Shown piece by piece: positions 13,001 to 26,307 of a stretch of DNA of 64,000 bases. The stretch comes from Prunella strophiata. Lineage: Eukaryota; Chordata; Aves; Passeriformes; Prunellidae. The stretch's first letter is position 1; every line of letters starts with the position of its first letter. The DNA lies in NCBI GenBank assembly GCA_036583965.1, contig JAZBQD010000001.1, positions 18,421,608-18,485,607 on the forward strand, read 5' to 3'. The notes beneath the pieces are model-generated. The model worked only from the letters and a program-made list of their open reading frames with translations, had not been told where the DNA came from and did not search any database. The translations under genes were made by a program, and so were the position numbers.

Positions 13001-14160
13001 GCAGGTCTGTCCTTCAAGGTCACATAATTCCCTTCCAGAGCTGCATTTCCAAAGCATCAGCTACCCAACAGTGAGGAATAGCACAACAGAACATGTGAAA
13101 TTGGATAAACATGGCTAATTCCCAAGGGAATCATAATTGTGACAGTGAAAGATGATGGTTTACTAGGTCAAATACTTTCTTCAAAGAAACATGCTTGAAA
13201 ATTATATTGAAAGCTTGACTTGGACAGATTGCAGGGACCTGGTCCAACACTATGGTCAAAGATATTTTTTCCCTGAAGAAATCAGTCACTGCACTACACA
13301 GGGCTTGTATGGACACAGAAATAAATTAATGTTTATTCTGTTTTATCTTCCTGTGTTGACATCATTAACTAAACCATAGCGGAATGTCAGTCAGGTCTTT
13401 GTGAACGTGTTTGCTCATAATACATGAGGTTTTAAAAGATAATCTGAAAAGTTAAAACCCCAAAATGTTAATATTGAAAGTATTTTTAAAGCACCATCTA
13501 TAGATAATTTGCACCTGAGGAAGGAATATTTTCTATCCAGCAGGTAAGACCCTTATTACATATTAAAAATGGATTGTAACTTTGTTTTAATGAAGCTTAA
13601 TTTTTTTGTGCTTAGACATCCTTTAATAGGTCACTAAAAGCTCACCTGAATATTCTAGGTCCCTGATCTTTGTATTTCCATCCTCAAATGACCTAATTAT
13701 GGTGTTGCTTGATAAAATTTCCTGACATTATTAGTTTGCAAAGGAATCACAAGAATGTAGGAGTAGAAGGCATCACCTGGTAGTAAATGTTCACTCCTCT
13801 GTCCATCTGAGGTTGTGAAATTCCCAGAACCTCCTAATAATCCCAAAACCATCAGAATACAAGCCTGGAAGCCACAGAAATCTGCTGGGCCACAGGAGGA
13901 AAAGCAGGAGAGATCAAAGGAGCTGCCACTGTCTCAGAACCCTCCATCAGCAGCTGATCTCACAGCTGGGAACACCTGGATGGTGTTCCCAAATTATCTT
14001 GAGATTTTTGTACTCACTCACCCACCTGTGTTTTACAGAGGAAATCCTCTGTTTCTATCAGGATAAACAGGTAATTTGTAAATAAATAAATTGTAAATAA
14101 ATAGGTATTTTGTAAATAAAAAGGGATTTCACTGAAACAACATTTCTACACATGAGTAAA

Positions 14161-14248
14161 CTGGCCTGGTCTGGGCCCTTGGCAGAGGGGTGGGATGAGA
14201 TGGCCTTTGAGGTCTCCTCTAACTCAAACCATTCTGTGATTCCATGAC
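14161..14248 (+). mobile_element. CR1 LINE 3'-end fragment
   Basis: Sense-oriented 3' tip: GGGTGGGATGAGATGGCCTT, then GGTCTCCTCTAACTCAAACC and ATTCTGTGATTCCATGA, the characteristic CR1 terminus. Severely 5' truncated. Confidence 0.8.
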
Positions 14249-15540
14249 CATATAGATAAAATATTAATCATAAATTAAGCACCAGATAAATTCCAGTTGG
14301 ATATCATTATCCACAGCCATCCAGATGTTCTGGAAATGATTCATTAGAGATACATTCTGTAACTATAGAGATAAGCAGTGAAACTGGAGCTCTGGAACAC
14401 ATTTTGCTGACCAGGTCAGGATGTAAAATCTTCAGATATGACCAGGTCAGTGGCCACAGACACTTGGAGAAGATAATCTGATATTCTGGCAAGCTGATGC
14501 ATGCATTAAAACACAGAAGAAGTAAGAGGATGGAATTTATTTTTTAAAAAAATGGTGCTGGCAGCTGCCTCATGTCAGCTGTATTTGTGATAATAAAGCA
14601 CTTTCTGGTGAGCACAACCCCCCACAATTTCTAGCAATTAATCCAAACCCCAAGCTAAGTCAGTATTGGTAGCCAAGGGTGATAACATGAGCATATTTCT
14701 TCAGCAGAACATCATCCATTCCTATTTTTCTGGCCTACAACATTCCAGCTCACATTCTTCCATGGCATCTGAATTTGTATCTGACCTAGATCCCACTCCA
14801 CCCTCAAAGCACAAGAGCTTCTCTGGACACCATGAAATGTCAGGGTTTGGCCACACTGAGCCAAACACATTGGTCTCCTCCTTTCACATGGGATAAAGGA
14901 GCTTTTTTTATTGCCTGCACTGAATTCTCACCTCCAAAGTGCCCTTTTGGAGAAAATATTTAAAGACATCCAGCAGCAAAGTGTGTGAAAAGAGGGTTCT
15001 ACCCTTCCCTGGGCCTGTTAAAATCCTGCTGAACCACTGATTACTGGAGACTCCTCCAGGGCAAAAAATAAAATTCCTTGTAAAAGATAAAGCAAACTGA
15101 AATTTCATATTAATATCAACAGACTTTGATCTAGCAATATATCTACCAAATGTTATTCCAGTATCACCCTCTAAATCTCTGTCTCCAAAATGATGTGGAT
15201 TGTCAGAACTTCATACATAAATTTATAAGGGACCATCTTTAATTTCATGCAAATGACAGTCCTAAATGGCCCTAGTAAAATACTCATTGTCTTCTGCCCT
15301 CATAAATTTCAAACTTCTTTCAGTTTATCATGAACTCAGGAGATGAATCACATTCCAGCTGTGCTCATCACACACTGCAGTGGCCTTGGCCTTGCACCAC
15401 GTTCCTGTGCTGAAATATTAACTTCCAACCAAAAACAAAAGTTGATATTCAGCAAAAATTTTAGTTATAAAAATAAAATTCTCTATAGAGTTGGGAAATT
15501 CAATGTTTTAGCCTGGCCTAAATGAATCTCTTATTTGTGT

Positions 15541-15622
15541 GCTTGGGGACATGGGTGAGTGGTGGCCTTAATGGTTGGACTTGATGATCTTGGAGGGCTT
15601 TCCAACCTTAATAATTCCATAC
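15541..15622 (+). mobile_element. CR1 LINE 3'-end fragment
   Basis: Sense 3' tip of an older CR1 subtype: GGACTTGATGATCTTGGAGG, then GCTTTCCAACCTTAATAATT. The terminal repeat is decayed. Confidence 0.75.
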
Positions 15623-16545
15623 TCAGTTCAAATTGATGATTATTTTGGAACCCCATACCCTGCACTTTGAATAATTTGTTAGCTTGAGGGCTTTGTCCAG
15701 CAATCCCATTTTTGTTATGCCAGTTTCTACAATCCTTCACAACAAAAAATTACAATGTTTTCCTGCAAAGTATTTTCTCAGAAGAAAAAAAGAAAATATT
15801 CTAGTGGCTTTATCCAGAAATGTCTCTGTCTCCAGAACAGAAGAGCAAGAAACCAGAGGATTTTCCAGCTCCACTCCTTCCATCCTACAGATTTTCTGAC
15901 CATGTAGGGATAATAAATGTGACTGAGTGGATCCTGTGGTGTGAACTCACCTGGGACCCAGACATGGCCATAATTTGGAAGATTCCTAACTGACAGCTGA
16001 GCCTTAATGAGTCCATTTCCACTGCTAGTTATCTCTCAGGATTAAAAAAGGACCTTTTCAGGTCACCCAGGACAATGTTTTGGGTCTTGCAATGCACCCA
16101 GAGCTGTGACCTGCTGCAAGAGCTGGCTCACAGTTACAAATAGCTCAACCCAATTAGCACTTGGTTAATTTACTACATTTAGGGGAATCAATTCTCCATC
16201 TGAGCCACCTGCAGAGCTTTGGTGGCTTTAGGGACATGAATCACACCTGGCAAGGACCTCACAGTTCTTCTTCTACATCATTACACAAATCCTGCTGGGA
16301 GGGTCAGAAATGGAGGTGCTGCTGCTGCTCAAGGTATCATATTATGAATCACTCAGGTGATTCATAAAACCCACAGCCTCAAATCTTCCCATAAAAACAT
16401 CCAAGAGGTTGGCCTGGGAAGTCACCACCATGGAATTAGGAGTTGGAATTACTACATGGATGGTTCAAGGCCCACATGAACATGAGCACTGAATTCCCCA
16501 AGGCCATGACAGTAAAAGGTGTCCCTTGGAGGGGATGCACAGTAA

Positions 16546-16653
16546 AGTAAAATAAAATAAAATAAAATAAAATAAAATAAAATAAAATAAAATAAAATAA
16601 AATAAAATAAAATAAAATAAAATAAAATAAAATAAAATAAAATAAAATAAAAT
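16546..16653. repeat. (AAAAT)n pentanucleotide microsatellite
   Basis: About 21 nearly perfect AAAAT/TAAAA units, with no interruption visible after the first GTAAAG-like start. The minus strand reads as FYFIL repeats. Likely length-polymorphic. Confidence 0.97.
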
Positions 16654-17526
16654 ACTGTGTAAAATACAGCCCAGGAGCTGTGGCTGTGCCCAAAAAGAAA
16701 TGATTCATTTTCAAAAGGAGGCAGCAAACCAGTGGCAGAAATGAACAGGGCTGGAACACCTCATGGAACAGAATAAAACCAAAACAGACCAAATTCACCA
16801 CTGAGACCATGAAAAGGCCAAACAAACCATGACTAAGGAACCACAGGAAATGACCACAAGGGTGGATGTGCTCCTCTTTCCCATTTATCCACAGAAAGAT
16901 TAAAAAGTGAGACATTTCTTAACCACTGCTCGATGACTTTATCTCAGAGTAAGGATGTTGTGGTCCTTCTGCATTAGGCTTGCACTGCTCAAAATGTACT
17001 TGTGAGTGCAAGTCTAAGATTCAGTCTTTAAAATCATTCTTTTAGGTTGATGACAGTTGTATCACATGAAGTCTCTGTGTCCTAGCAACAACATAACTCT
17101 TGCTAAACTCAGGCAATTGGAAAATCAGTCAAATTCAGACACAATTAAGATTAAATGTCATAACTGGCAATGTATGAAAAATACTAGGCCTTCCCAATTT
17201 AATTTGTTTTTTTTTATTCTCCTCTCCATATCTTTCGCAATGATTCATGCAATGACATGAGTAATACACGGAAATATATGAGAATTGACTTTCACTAAAA
17301 TATCTGAATATAGAACATTTGTTCTTCTCTAAGCATGACTGGGTGCAGTTCCCATCCCCTCTGAACCAAACACACACAGCTGATAAAAAGCACAAAGGTA
17401 TCCAAGCTCCAAAGTGGGCTAATTTTAAACTTAAATCACATCCTAAACCTCTTCCTATGACTCCCATTTCCTAGATTTTCCCTGACCAAATTTCAACCCA
17501 ACACCATTGCCCAGTCTTTGTTCATT

Positions 17527-17645
17527 TGCCACTGAAAGAGGGCAGATTTTAATTAGAGATGAGAAATAAATTCCTCCCAAAGAGGCTGGGGAGGCCCTGG
17601 CACAGGTTGCCCAGTAGGCTGCCCCATCCTTGGAAGTGTCTTTCC
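17527..17645 (+). mobile_element. CR1 LINE fragment
   Basis: Sense CR1 from the region upstream of the 3' tip: CACTGAAAGAGGGCAG, GAGAAATAAATTCCTCCC and GGAGGCCCTGGCACAGGTTG, then GCCCAGTAGGCTGCCCCATC. It lacks the 3' terminus. Confidence 0.75.
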
Positions 17646-18449
17646 CTTTAGAAAATTCTGTAATTTCAGAATTTTCAGGAATGAAGCACACAAGTGGCTT
17701 CATTTTAATTCTCTTTTATGATGTATTTTCCAGTGGCTTTCCCTTTACCATAAGTTTTGCAAGCAAAGGATCTCTCCTGTGATCAATTTGGTCTCTTCCC
17801 TTTCCACCTGTTGTCTTCCTCCCTGCTTACTCTTCTTCCAAAACATCTTTTTATTTAGCGAACATAAAAATCTTGACATGGAGAAGCCACAGGAATTGCT
17901 CATCACTGACATTAACACAGCTTTACAAATTAAGATGACCTTAAATGAGCAATGTACCCCCATGATCCAACCCATGCCTCCTGTACCATTCTTAGACAGG
18001 AATGATCACATCTTTCCTGACTTCATTTCCTGAAGGGAAAGACAGTTTCCCAACCTTCTCTTCCAATCCCAGCTCAACCTCATACCTGGTGTGCAACTGC
18101 CAGGGTTAAAGGAATGCTGGTCCAGCCCTATCAATAGTGTCAATCACATCCCTGACATTCTTCTTTCCTCAGATTGAGATATGATCTTAATTTTTCCATA
18201 TTTCTGCATTTCAGCAATCCCTCCATGATAAATTCTGATCTCAGAATCCCCCCAGGAGTGAAAACCAGAGCAGGTTTCAGCATCCAGCTGGGTGCATAAA
18301 AGATCTCCTGACTTCCAGGGCTCACCACAATCACTCTGTTCTCATTTGCAGCAGCTCCTGTGCAATCTTGCTGGACAAGGAAGGTTTTCCATAGAAGATT
18401 TCAATGTGTGTGTGTCTAATCTCAGCTTCTTTTCTCTGCCATCACATCC

Positions 18450-18622
18450 AGGTATTCCTTGGACACCTCTCTGGGCAGCTCATTCCAATGTACAAACCAC
18501 CCTTCCCAGGAAGAAATTACCCCTGATGTCCAACCTGAACCTGCTCTGGCACAGCTTGGGGCCATTTCCTCTCCTCCTGTCCCTGTTCCCTGGCAGCAGA
18601 GCCCAACCACACCACGCCACAA
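18450..18622 (-). mobile_element. CR1 LINE fragment
   Basis: Antisense CR1: CCTTGGACACCTCTCTGGGC, AGAAATTACCCCTGATGTCC and GCTCTGGCACAGCTTGGGGC, then CTCTCCTCCTGTCCCTGTTC. It matches the CR1 segment that joins the reverse transcriptase end to the 3' UTR. No reverse transcriptase frame is retained. Confidence 0.8.
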
Positions 18623-19927
18623 CCTCTAATTAGAGGATTCTGTGGAAGCCAGCAAAAGAGGGATTTCTTTCCTTTCTAATTGTCTTAGCAATAGGTTCAG
18701 AATAAACACAGGAAGACCTAGAAAATTCACCTCAGGCTCATATGCAAATTCCAGCACTGGCAAAAGCCCTGGAGATGTGGTTTGCAGACACTACATGATC
18801 TTCCATGCTCCCTCTGCTCTTGGATAAATTTTCACCCGGCTTGAACTGTGTAAAAAATATGCATAAAGAAGCAAAGGGGAGCACTGGAGATGAGAAAAGC
18901 AGCCATGCTATGATTAAATATGAATGGTAATGCCAGAGTTTTGATGGAAGGAAAGCAGAAAAACCACTGCAATTAAGATCAGGAACAGAGGACAAGGCAT
19001 CCTCCTCTGCAGATTTCTGATATTGTGAGGAGAGTTTCCAAGGAGAAAGCTAATATCACTGTAATCCTTGCTTTTCTCAGTAAAATATATATGTTTTTTT
19101 TGCAGAACAGGATTCACTTCTGAAGCTGTACCAACAAGTAAATTATTCATAAGAGAAGAGATAAAAGACAGAACATTTCACAGAGTAAAATATTTAGACT
19201 CCCCCATCTCTGGCAGTGTGATCATACTTGTACTAACTGGGAAGACTGGGAATCAAAATGAAGCTCAATTAAGTGGTACAAACTATGCATATAAAATACA
19301 TCAAGTTGATAAAAATGACAGCCCTCCTGTACCTATGCTTCATCTTTCATGTTGAACCAGTTCAAGGAGAACTAAGCAAAGATGTAATTAATCAGTGCTC
19401 CAGCGTTGTGCTACTTATCAATATGTGAGTGCAACACCTCAATAAAACAGGATGCTTAAAGGCCTGCTAAATGTATCAATATTCAATTACACAATGTTAA
19501 TAAAGCCATTAAAAGAGAATTAACAAGGGTTTACTCAGGAAGTATCTCTGCCTGACATTAGGTGGCTCTTTAAACATTTTCTAAAGAAATACAGTAAAAA
19601 GCTATTAAAATATTTATGCAATGCTTGCATTAGTTCTGTTTAACTGGCACAGCAGCAATAATATCAGCAGTTTTAAATGCCCTGCTTCTCAGCACCACGA
19701 TTATCCACTAGTTATGAGAGAGAAATAAATTCCCAGTCTTAGAATTTTAATGCTTTTCATTACAAAGAAAAGATCTCCAAATCCTTCATTAAAGCTCAGA
19801 GCCTCACTAAAACTAGAGAAACTAGAAACTGCCCAGATGCTTCCAACTCTTTGTTGAGGAACCAATATCAGAATTTGCTGCAGCAGGAACTGGGCTGGAG
19901 ATTGCCACCAAGGCTCCTGCCTGCCCA

Positions 19928-19975
19928 GAGGAAAGTTGGGTTTTGCCCCAAGAGGAAAGTTGGGTTTTGCCCCAA
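19928..19975. repeat. 24-base tandem duplication
   Basis: Two perfect or near-perfect copies of a 24-base unit containing GGAAAGTTGGGTTTTGCCCC, back to back. A recent local slip duplication. Confidence 0.9.
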
Positions 19976-22900
19976 ATCTTTGAGCTCAGGCCTCACAGGA
20001 AAAGCCTTCCTGGAGATCTCTGAAAGCAAAGGCAGATTATTTCATTCCAAGAGATTGTGCTGGTGCAGCACTTCTGGATTCCCCAGTAACAAAAAGCCTC
20101 CCAGGACTTGTTAAATTAGCCAATGTAATGAAGTCCAATTCTGTGTTATTTGCACAGGGACTGGAAAAGATTTCGTGTTTCCATGTACATAAACAAAACC
20201 TGGCTCAGCACACCAGGGAATTAAGAGGTTTATAAAATATAAAAGACATTCACATTAATCTGTTAAACAATTCATTCTCTACCCTGCCTTTTTCTACTAA
20301 GTGAATTCATTACTTATAAAAAAATGTATATTTGATGCTGGCTCTTTTTTGCTGCTGGTGACTCAGTGCTGGCCCCCAACACCTTGGGGTTCTCTGGGGG
20401 GACACTGATGCTGCCCCTGGGGCACTGAGCTGGTGGCACCAGTACTGGAAGAAAAAGAAGGTGCAAATGTTGTCTCTCCCCATTATTCAGAGATTTTGGT
20501 GCATAACAATGCCAGCTGTGCTGCAGGAAGAAGGACTGCATCATTGATCTGAATTAAATTATTAGGGGGCGTGGGAATGAAACAGATGAATTCCCACTCT
20601 GGAAAATCCAAAATAAAGCAGTTCCTCTGATGCTGCCCAGACAATGCTGAGTATTTTTCTTCCAGGAATTGCTAAGGTCAGGGAAAATGCTGGTTTCTTG
20701 CAGGATAGGTTGGGCAAATTCATCAACATAAACCCATCTTTACACAGAGGCAGCCACAACTCTTCCCAAGGATCTACTACAATTTTGATGGATAATCCTC
20801 TAAATTAGTATAAAAATCCATATTCATCTTTGGAAAATAACTGCACTTACTATTTAACAAGATCAAACAGGTGCTACCAAGTAAAAATATCCTAACAAGA
20901 ACTGGCTTTGTTTTCCTTTTAAAAAGGTCACTATATCAAATCACCAGGCCCCTGAGCTCAAAGGAAGTCAAATGTATGCCCTGCATTTATCCATTATCCA
21001 CATTATCCACAGAATCCTTTGGAAAGACATTAATTTGCCACAACTTGCATCCACAAAACAAAGTGAGGAAGATTTTGATGATGATGCAAGCTCCTCTATG
21101 AACATAAACTGTATTAATCCAACTCAAAAGCAAGTGAAAGCAGCAGCTACTTACTCCTGACTGCTTTGTTTTCAGAAGACACTAATAACTACCCAATTCT
21201 CTAATAAAACAATTAAATCTTTCTACCACATATCCTCCTCTCCTCCCCAAATATTTTTGTTTCAGAATTGTTTATGTTGCAATCACTGCTACCTCAACAC
21301 TATCACCCAGCTAATAATGTGATATTATTTATTTTAATTTGGGGGTTTTTTTTGCTGCTTACTTAGGGGTAAGGGATACATTCAACTTTTCATTCCTTGT
21401 GTAGCAAGAATCCCTGCTTTTTCCTAAGGTTAGATTTTCATTTGTCCAGCAAAAAGCTATTAAAGGGGTCTGTGGAACTTGTTAACTGTTAACTGGTCTG
21501 TGGAACTTGTGGAGCTGTGGTTGCTTCCAACAATCCAGTCTTCAAGTAGATGAATTTTAAATCCTAGTCAAATTATACTACACCTAACAGGCACTTTATG
21601 GGAGATTTGCCCATTTTTCAGCCAAATTCAAGGGGTCTGATCACTCATTTTTTCATATTGATGGCAGAGTCATCTTTCATGCAGTGAGTGTAAAGGTGTC
21701 CCTTTCAAAGGCCAGACACTTCCAGCACAGGAAGCACTGTGAGAGACAAATGTGGCCCCTGGATTTCTGAGTCACCCCAACACATTTATTAAGCACTGAG
21801 CTGTGCTTTTACAACTGGTCTCCATCAGAGATATTTCATCTGTTCCCAGAGCGTCATCCCTCCTAATGACTCATAATGCAGCCTCATTCCATTGAGCTTG
21901 ATTTCACTGCCTCATCAGCCTCTTGTTCTCCAGGGGCAAAGCTGCTCTTTTCAGCAAGTTCAGCCCACAGAGAAGTGGCCATTAACTGCAGCTCCTCATT
22001 ATGTAAGAATCAGCTAATCAAGAGTGACCAAGACATAGCTGATGTTGTGATTGAGGAGAGGGAGACATCTGCTTGGAATTATCCAGCCCGCTGTTTCAAA
22101 CCTGATAAGGCATTTACTGCCCTGGTGCTCAATTAGAGCAGGAATAAATGGGTTTGGGGGTGGAATGGGGAGTTTGCTTCACCAGTGGCTTGGGAGGGGG
22201 AGAGGGATGGAGGGCACAAAGTGCAAGCAAGGCCCAGTGCTGAGGAGAAAAGGCAGAAGCTGTCTGCAAACCACGTCAGCACAAGGCACAGCTGACAGGT
22301 TCTAAGCTGTATTTGAGGGGCTGTGTGTAATGTAAAGAAAACTGTCATTTCCATGGTTTTCAGGCTAAGCTGAAAAAATACTTCTACTTCCATTTCCTAA
22401 TTCCCATCCAGTTGTGCATTTTTTTTTTCTTTATCTAATATCCAGAGTAAAACTAACATTCAAATGTATCAAATTTGTTTCTGATGTGAATGGGAAGCCA
22501 TTCCCCTGAAGTCAGAGTGGGCTATATGTAAGTATTCCTGATTAATTTGGTGATGAAGCTTGCATTTTTATTCCTAAATGTCACACGCAGCTTTTCTGAA
22601 GCCAAAAGTTTACGTGTTTTATTATCAGAGCACAGGAGATACATCTTCTTATTCTTTCTTTTTACAGGAAAAAAACTGTAATAAAACATGACCTTTTAAT
22701 ACATAATCTGTAACAGAACATGCTGGGCAGATAAAATATGTAACATGAGAAAGACTGCATTGAAACTGAACCCTGACTGGGGCTGTAAATGAACATAACT
22801 CTTGTTTCCCTTAGGGGAAAGGAAGAGCATCAGATAGGAAGGGGACACTGAGCTTTTCCTGGACTGAGCAACAGGGGCAGGTGAAGGAACAGGCAGGCTC

Positions 22901-23270
22901 TGCTCCCCTCCCTAGAGGACTGGGAAGCACAAATGGAATAGTCCCATTCTGGGGGAGCATTCCAGTGTTCTCAAATTCCTTTATTCCTCCAAAAGGCACC
23001 CTTCCACACACAGCCAGGTACTTTTCACAGCTACTTCAAATGAATGAGGAGCAGGTAGAAAGATAAAAGCAGAGGAATAAATTGGACCCATTTCTTGAAG
23101 GAATCTGTCTGGATTACTGAGGCCAGACATCAAAGAAGGGGGGAAAAAAAGCACCCTCTTGCCAAGCTTATGTTTCCATATATGTATTTCCTCCCTGCTC
23201 TTCATATAGACTCTGCTTTTTGCATCAGCCCTCTTGGCTGATATCGCAACACTTCGCTGCTTTTCATCTT

Positions 23271-23334
23271 CAAAATGTGAACAAATTCATCCTCGAGGCT
23301 CTCAAAATGTGAACAAATTCATCCCCGAGGCTCT
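23271..23334. repeat. 32-base tandem duplication
   Basis: Two adjacent copies of a 32-base unit starting CAAAATGTGAACAAATTCAT and ending GAGGCTCT, differing by one base (CCTCG versus CCCCG). Confidence 0.9.
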
Positions 23335-24058
23335 GCTGGGAGGAAATGAGACAAATAAATGCAGGGATCCCTCCTTCCCTGCGGGGCTGTGGGAGGTGGG
23401 TTGGCTGGGACAGGGCACGAGCACCTCCTGGACCCGCACGCTCTGCAGGCAGGGATGGGTTTACATTCCTCCAGCAGCACTTTCTGCCATCCTTGGAGCC
23501 CTGAGAAACTGCTCTGTCACTTGGAAGGGAACTGACATTTTCTGGAAAGAGTCTCAAATTCAGCGTCCAGCAAAGCGTCTGCTTCTGCTCTGAATTCAGC
23601 CCCATACACAGAAAAATCTTGTCCTCAAATACCTTTCACCTGCCTTTTTCTCTCTTTCTTCCCTAATTTTTTTTTGTTCTGTCTTTTCTTTGCCCTTTTT
23701 TATTTTGAGAAGAGGCAGAAGTAGGTGCAGAGAGGCAGCTGTTGCAGCAGCAGCTCTGCAGACATGCCTGCAGCCTGAGTCACACACGAGAGATGGAAAA
23801 GGAGCTCTTACATCAGGGATGTTGAATGGGATCCTGCCCAGAGAAACATCCAGGAATCACATTCTGCTGTGATTCACTCCCTTCCCCTGCTTTCCCTCCT
23901 CTTTCCATGGATTTTGTGGCAGAGGAGGACCCCAAGGTTTTTAGAGAAGGGTCTGTGCACTTTGGCCACCTTCCCTGCAGCCCTGGCAGGAAAGAAATGC
24001 TGAAGGCTGCCCTACTGTGCCTATGGAAATTCATACACACCTGGAAATCCCTCGTAAG

Positions 24059-24145
24059 GGAGCTTGGAAAAGGAGGAAAAAAGAAAATAAAGAAGAAAAA
24101 ATGAAAGAAGGAGGAAAGAAAAATAATATAAAAGGGAGACTGAAC
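24059..24145 (+). repeat. Polypurine tract (GA-rich)
   Basis: About 87 bases that are almost wholly A and G on the plus strand, made of GGAAAAGG, GAAGAAAAAA and GAAGGAGG-like words with a few T interruptions. No fixed period. Confidence 0.8.
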
Positions 24146-24753
24146 ATTTAGGTGGAAGCTCCTGCACTCAGTTCCTGACTGAGATCTTTAAAGGAAACTG
24201 AGGTGTGAACTCTTCATGAGAACAGCATGACCAGTGTCTCCTTAGCCCCTTAAAAAATCCCTACACTCAGTTTGTGATACAAATTTGTTCTTCTAACACT
24301 GCGGGGATGTAGCCTTAGAAGAACCATATCCCAGGACCTCAAAACACAAATCATGTGGGGCAGATGTGAGGGGAAGGCTTTTATCTAAACTCCATGACCA
24401 CAGCATGGCAAAGCTGCCAAACCTGAGGATTTAAGCATGACTGTGACAATATTATCAGGGGTTTGCTTTTGGTTGGTTTGTTGGTTTTTTAAAAAAAAAC
24501 TTGTGGTAAAGCAGAAAAACTTGAGGACATGAATCTCAAGTATTAGAATGAAAGACATGATAAAAAGAATCTTAAATCTTGCATCTTGCTTTTTGAATTT
24601 TTTTTTTCCTGTTGTGATATCTCTTCCCAGTTTGCTCTGACATGGACACACATTGCCAGGTCTTCCTCCTCCTGCTCCTGTTATCTCCCTTCTGCTACAT
24701 CCAACCCCCAGCTAAAATCCCAGGGGGCAAACTCTGGGAAGGGAAAATTCCAT

Positions 24754-24925
24754 GAATCATAAAATCATGGAATGGTTTAGGTTGGAAGGGATCTTAAAGA
24801 TCACCTCATTCCACCCCTGCCATGGCAGGGACACCTTCCACCTTCCAGGCTGCTCCAAGCCCTGTCCAACCTGCCTTGGGCACTTCAGGGATCCAGGGGC
24901 AGCCAGAGCTGTGCCCACCCTCAAC
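24754..24925 (-). mobile_element. CR1 LINE 3'-end fragment
   Basis: Antisense 3' tip: AAAATCATGGAATGGTTTAG, GTTGGAAGGGATCTTAAAGA, CCATGGCAGGGACACCTTCC and GCTGCTCCAAGCCCTGTCCA, ending near CAGCCAGAGCTGTGCCCACC. One of the better preserved copies. Confidence 0.93.
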
Positions 24926-25250
24926 TGTGATTTTAAGACTTATTTAAGCCCTCCTTGCTTTTCTTAAGCCAGAAAACAAATCCACAAGGGCTTCTGAAAG
25001 TCAGGAGAGCCCTCCTGGCTCTGGCCTGGTCTCTGTACAGGTGTTGTGAGAAGGAACTCAAGCACCCCGGGCCCTGAGGCTGCAGAGCAGAGCTCAGCAT
25101 TTCACTGCTCACTCTTGTCAGGAACAAATTAAAAAAAAAAAAAACCAACCCAACCAGCAGAAGGATTCTGAAAGCTGCCCAAAGAGCAGAGAGAAAAGCC
25201 ACGTGAGGAACCCTGGGGAGGTTTGTGAGCCAGGCCTGGCCCCAGCTGGA

Positions 25251-25320
25251 CGCTCCCATCCTCTCCCTGCCGGCCTGCGCGAGAGCTGGGCCGCGCGGCG
25301 CGGCCTCCTCGCCACGTGGG
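25251..25320. promoter_or_regulatory. Short CpG-dense knot flanked by CACGTG E-boxes
   Basis: About eleven CpG dinucleotides in some 70 bases, including GGGCCGCGCGGCGCGGCC, inside an otherwise CpG-poor intron. A CACGTG site sits at its right edge (25313-25318) and another lies at 25200-25205; both read GCCACGTG. It is far shorter than a normal CpG island. It could be a remnant promoter, an enhancer, or a GC-biased patch. No convincing TATA box or exon was found. Confidence 0.35.
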
Positions 25321-26307
25321 CTGCACCACCAGCAGGACATCAGGAGCTTTCCAGAAGGTTTTTATCTCCTGTCTCCCCCCCTGTTAGGAATTTTCTCTCC
25401 TAGAGGATTGCACTGTTGTCACGGCGCTGGGGCTGAGCTCAGCTGCACAGAGGGAGGGAACAGCATTCCTGCTCTATCCCCACAGCCAGCTCTCCTCCCC
25501 ACCTCTCTGCTGAGCCACAACCAAGGGAAGTGCTGAAAACCTCACATTCTGCACACCAAAGGGAGGTTAAAACACGGCTCAGAAAATATTGGAGTCTGCT
25601 GCTGCAATGTATTCAGAGAGTGGAACCTAAAGCAGGCTAATTCTACATTAAATTTATTAACAATCACCTATTATTATTAGATTTTTAATTGGAAGGGACA
25701 GCTCAGGATTGCTCTGACAGACAGAGTGAAAAAAGTAAAAACCTTGGGCTCATTTGGCTCAAAGCTGCCAGCTGATGACACTCTGGGAGCTCAGAAAAAC
25801 ACTCCTGCAGAGAAAAACCTGCACCTGTCCCACCCATCCGACTGATCTTGTTTGCTCTGTGAACAGGTCTGTAGTTCTGCAGAACACACACAACTGTGTG
25901 TGGAACTTCCCACATCTCAATTTTCCCAGAGAAAAGGGTTTGATCCCTCAGTCCTTCCCTTGTGCCCAGGCTTCAGGGTGGGGACAGGGCAGCACTGGCT
26001 CCCCTGACCCCAAGTGTGCCCCCAAAACCAGGGTTTGGATGTGAGTAGGACACAGCCCTCTCTTCCCTCCAGGGAATTTGGCACAGCCCCACTATCCTGC
26101 TGTTTTGTGGGCATTGGAAGAGGTTGACCTTGATAGAATTTATGACAGCCACAAAAATGTCTCAGAATTTGTATTTCTGAGTCTTTTTATCCTCTCCCCT
26201 TCCAGCATGTTATATCAGCATATAAATATCTTCTTCATACATAATATCTGTTCCTTTCTTTTGGGGTATTCATGCAAGCAAAGGAACTCCTTATAGGGAA
26301 CTCCTCA

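Noticed and set aside
12346..13057. Two minus-strand frames of 225 and 219 codons
   Set aside because: They lie entirely in the 27-base minisatellite. Their sequence is a 9-residue low-complexity repeat in two phases, which an array with period divisible by three and no stop word produces automatically.
16436..16915. 159-codon minus-strand frame with a FYFIL repeat
   Set aside because: Most of it is the translated (AAAAT)n microsatellite.
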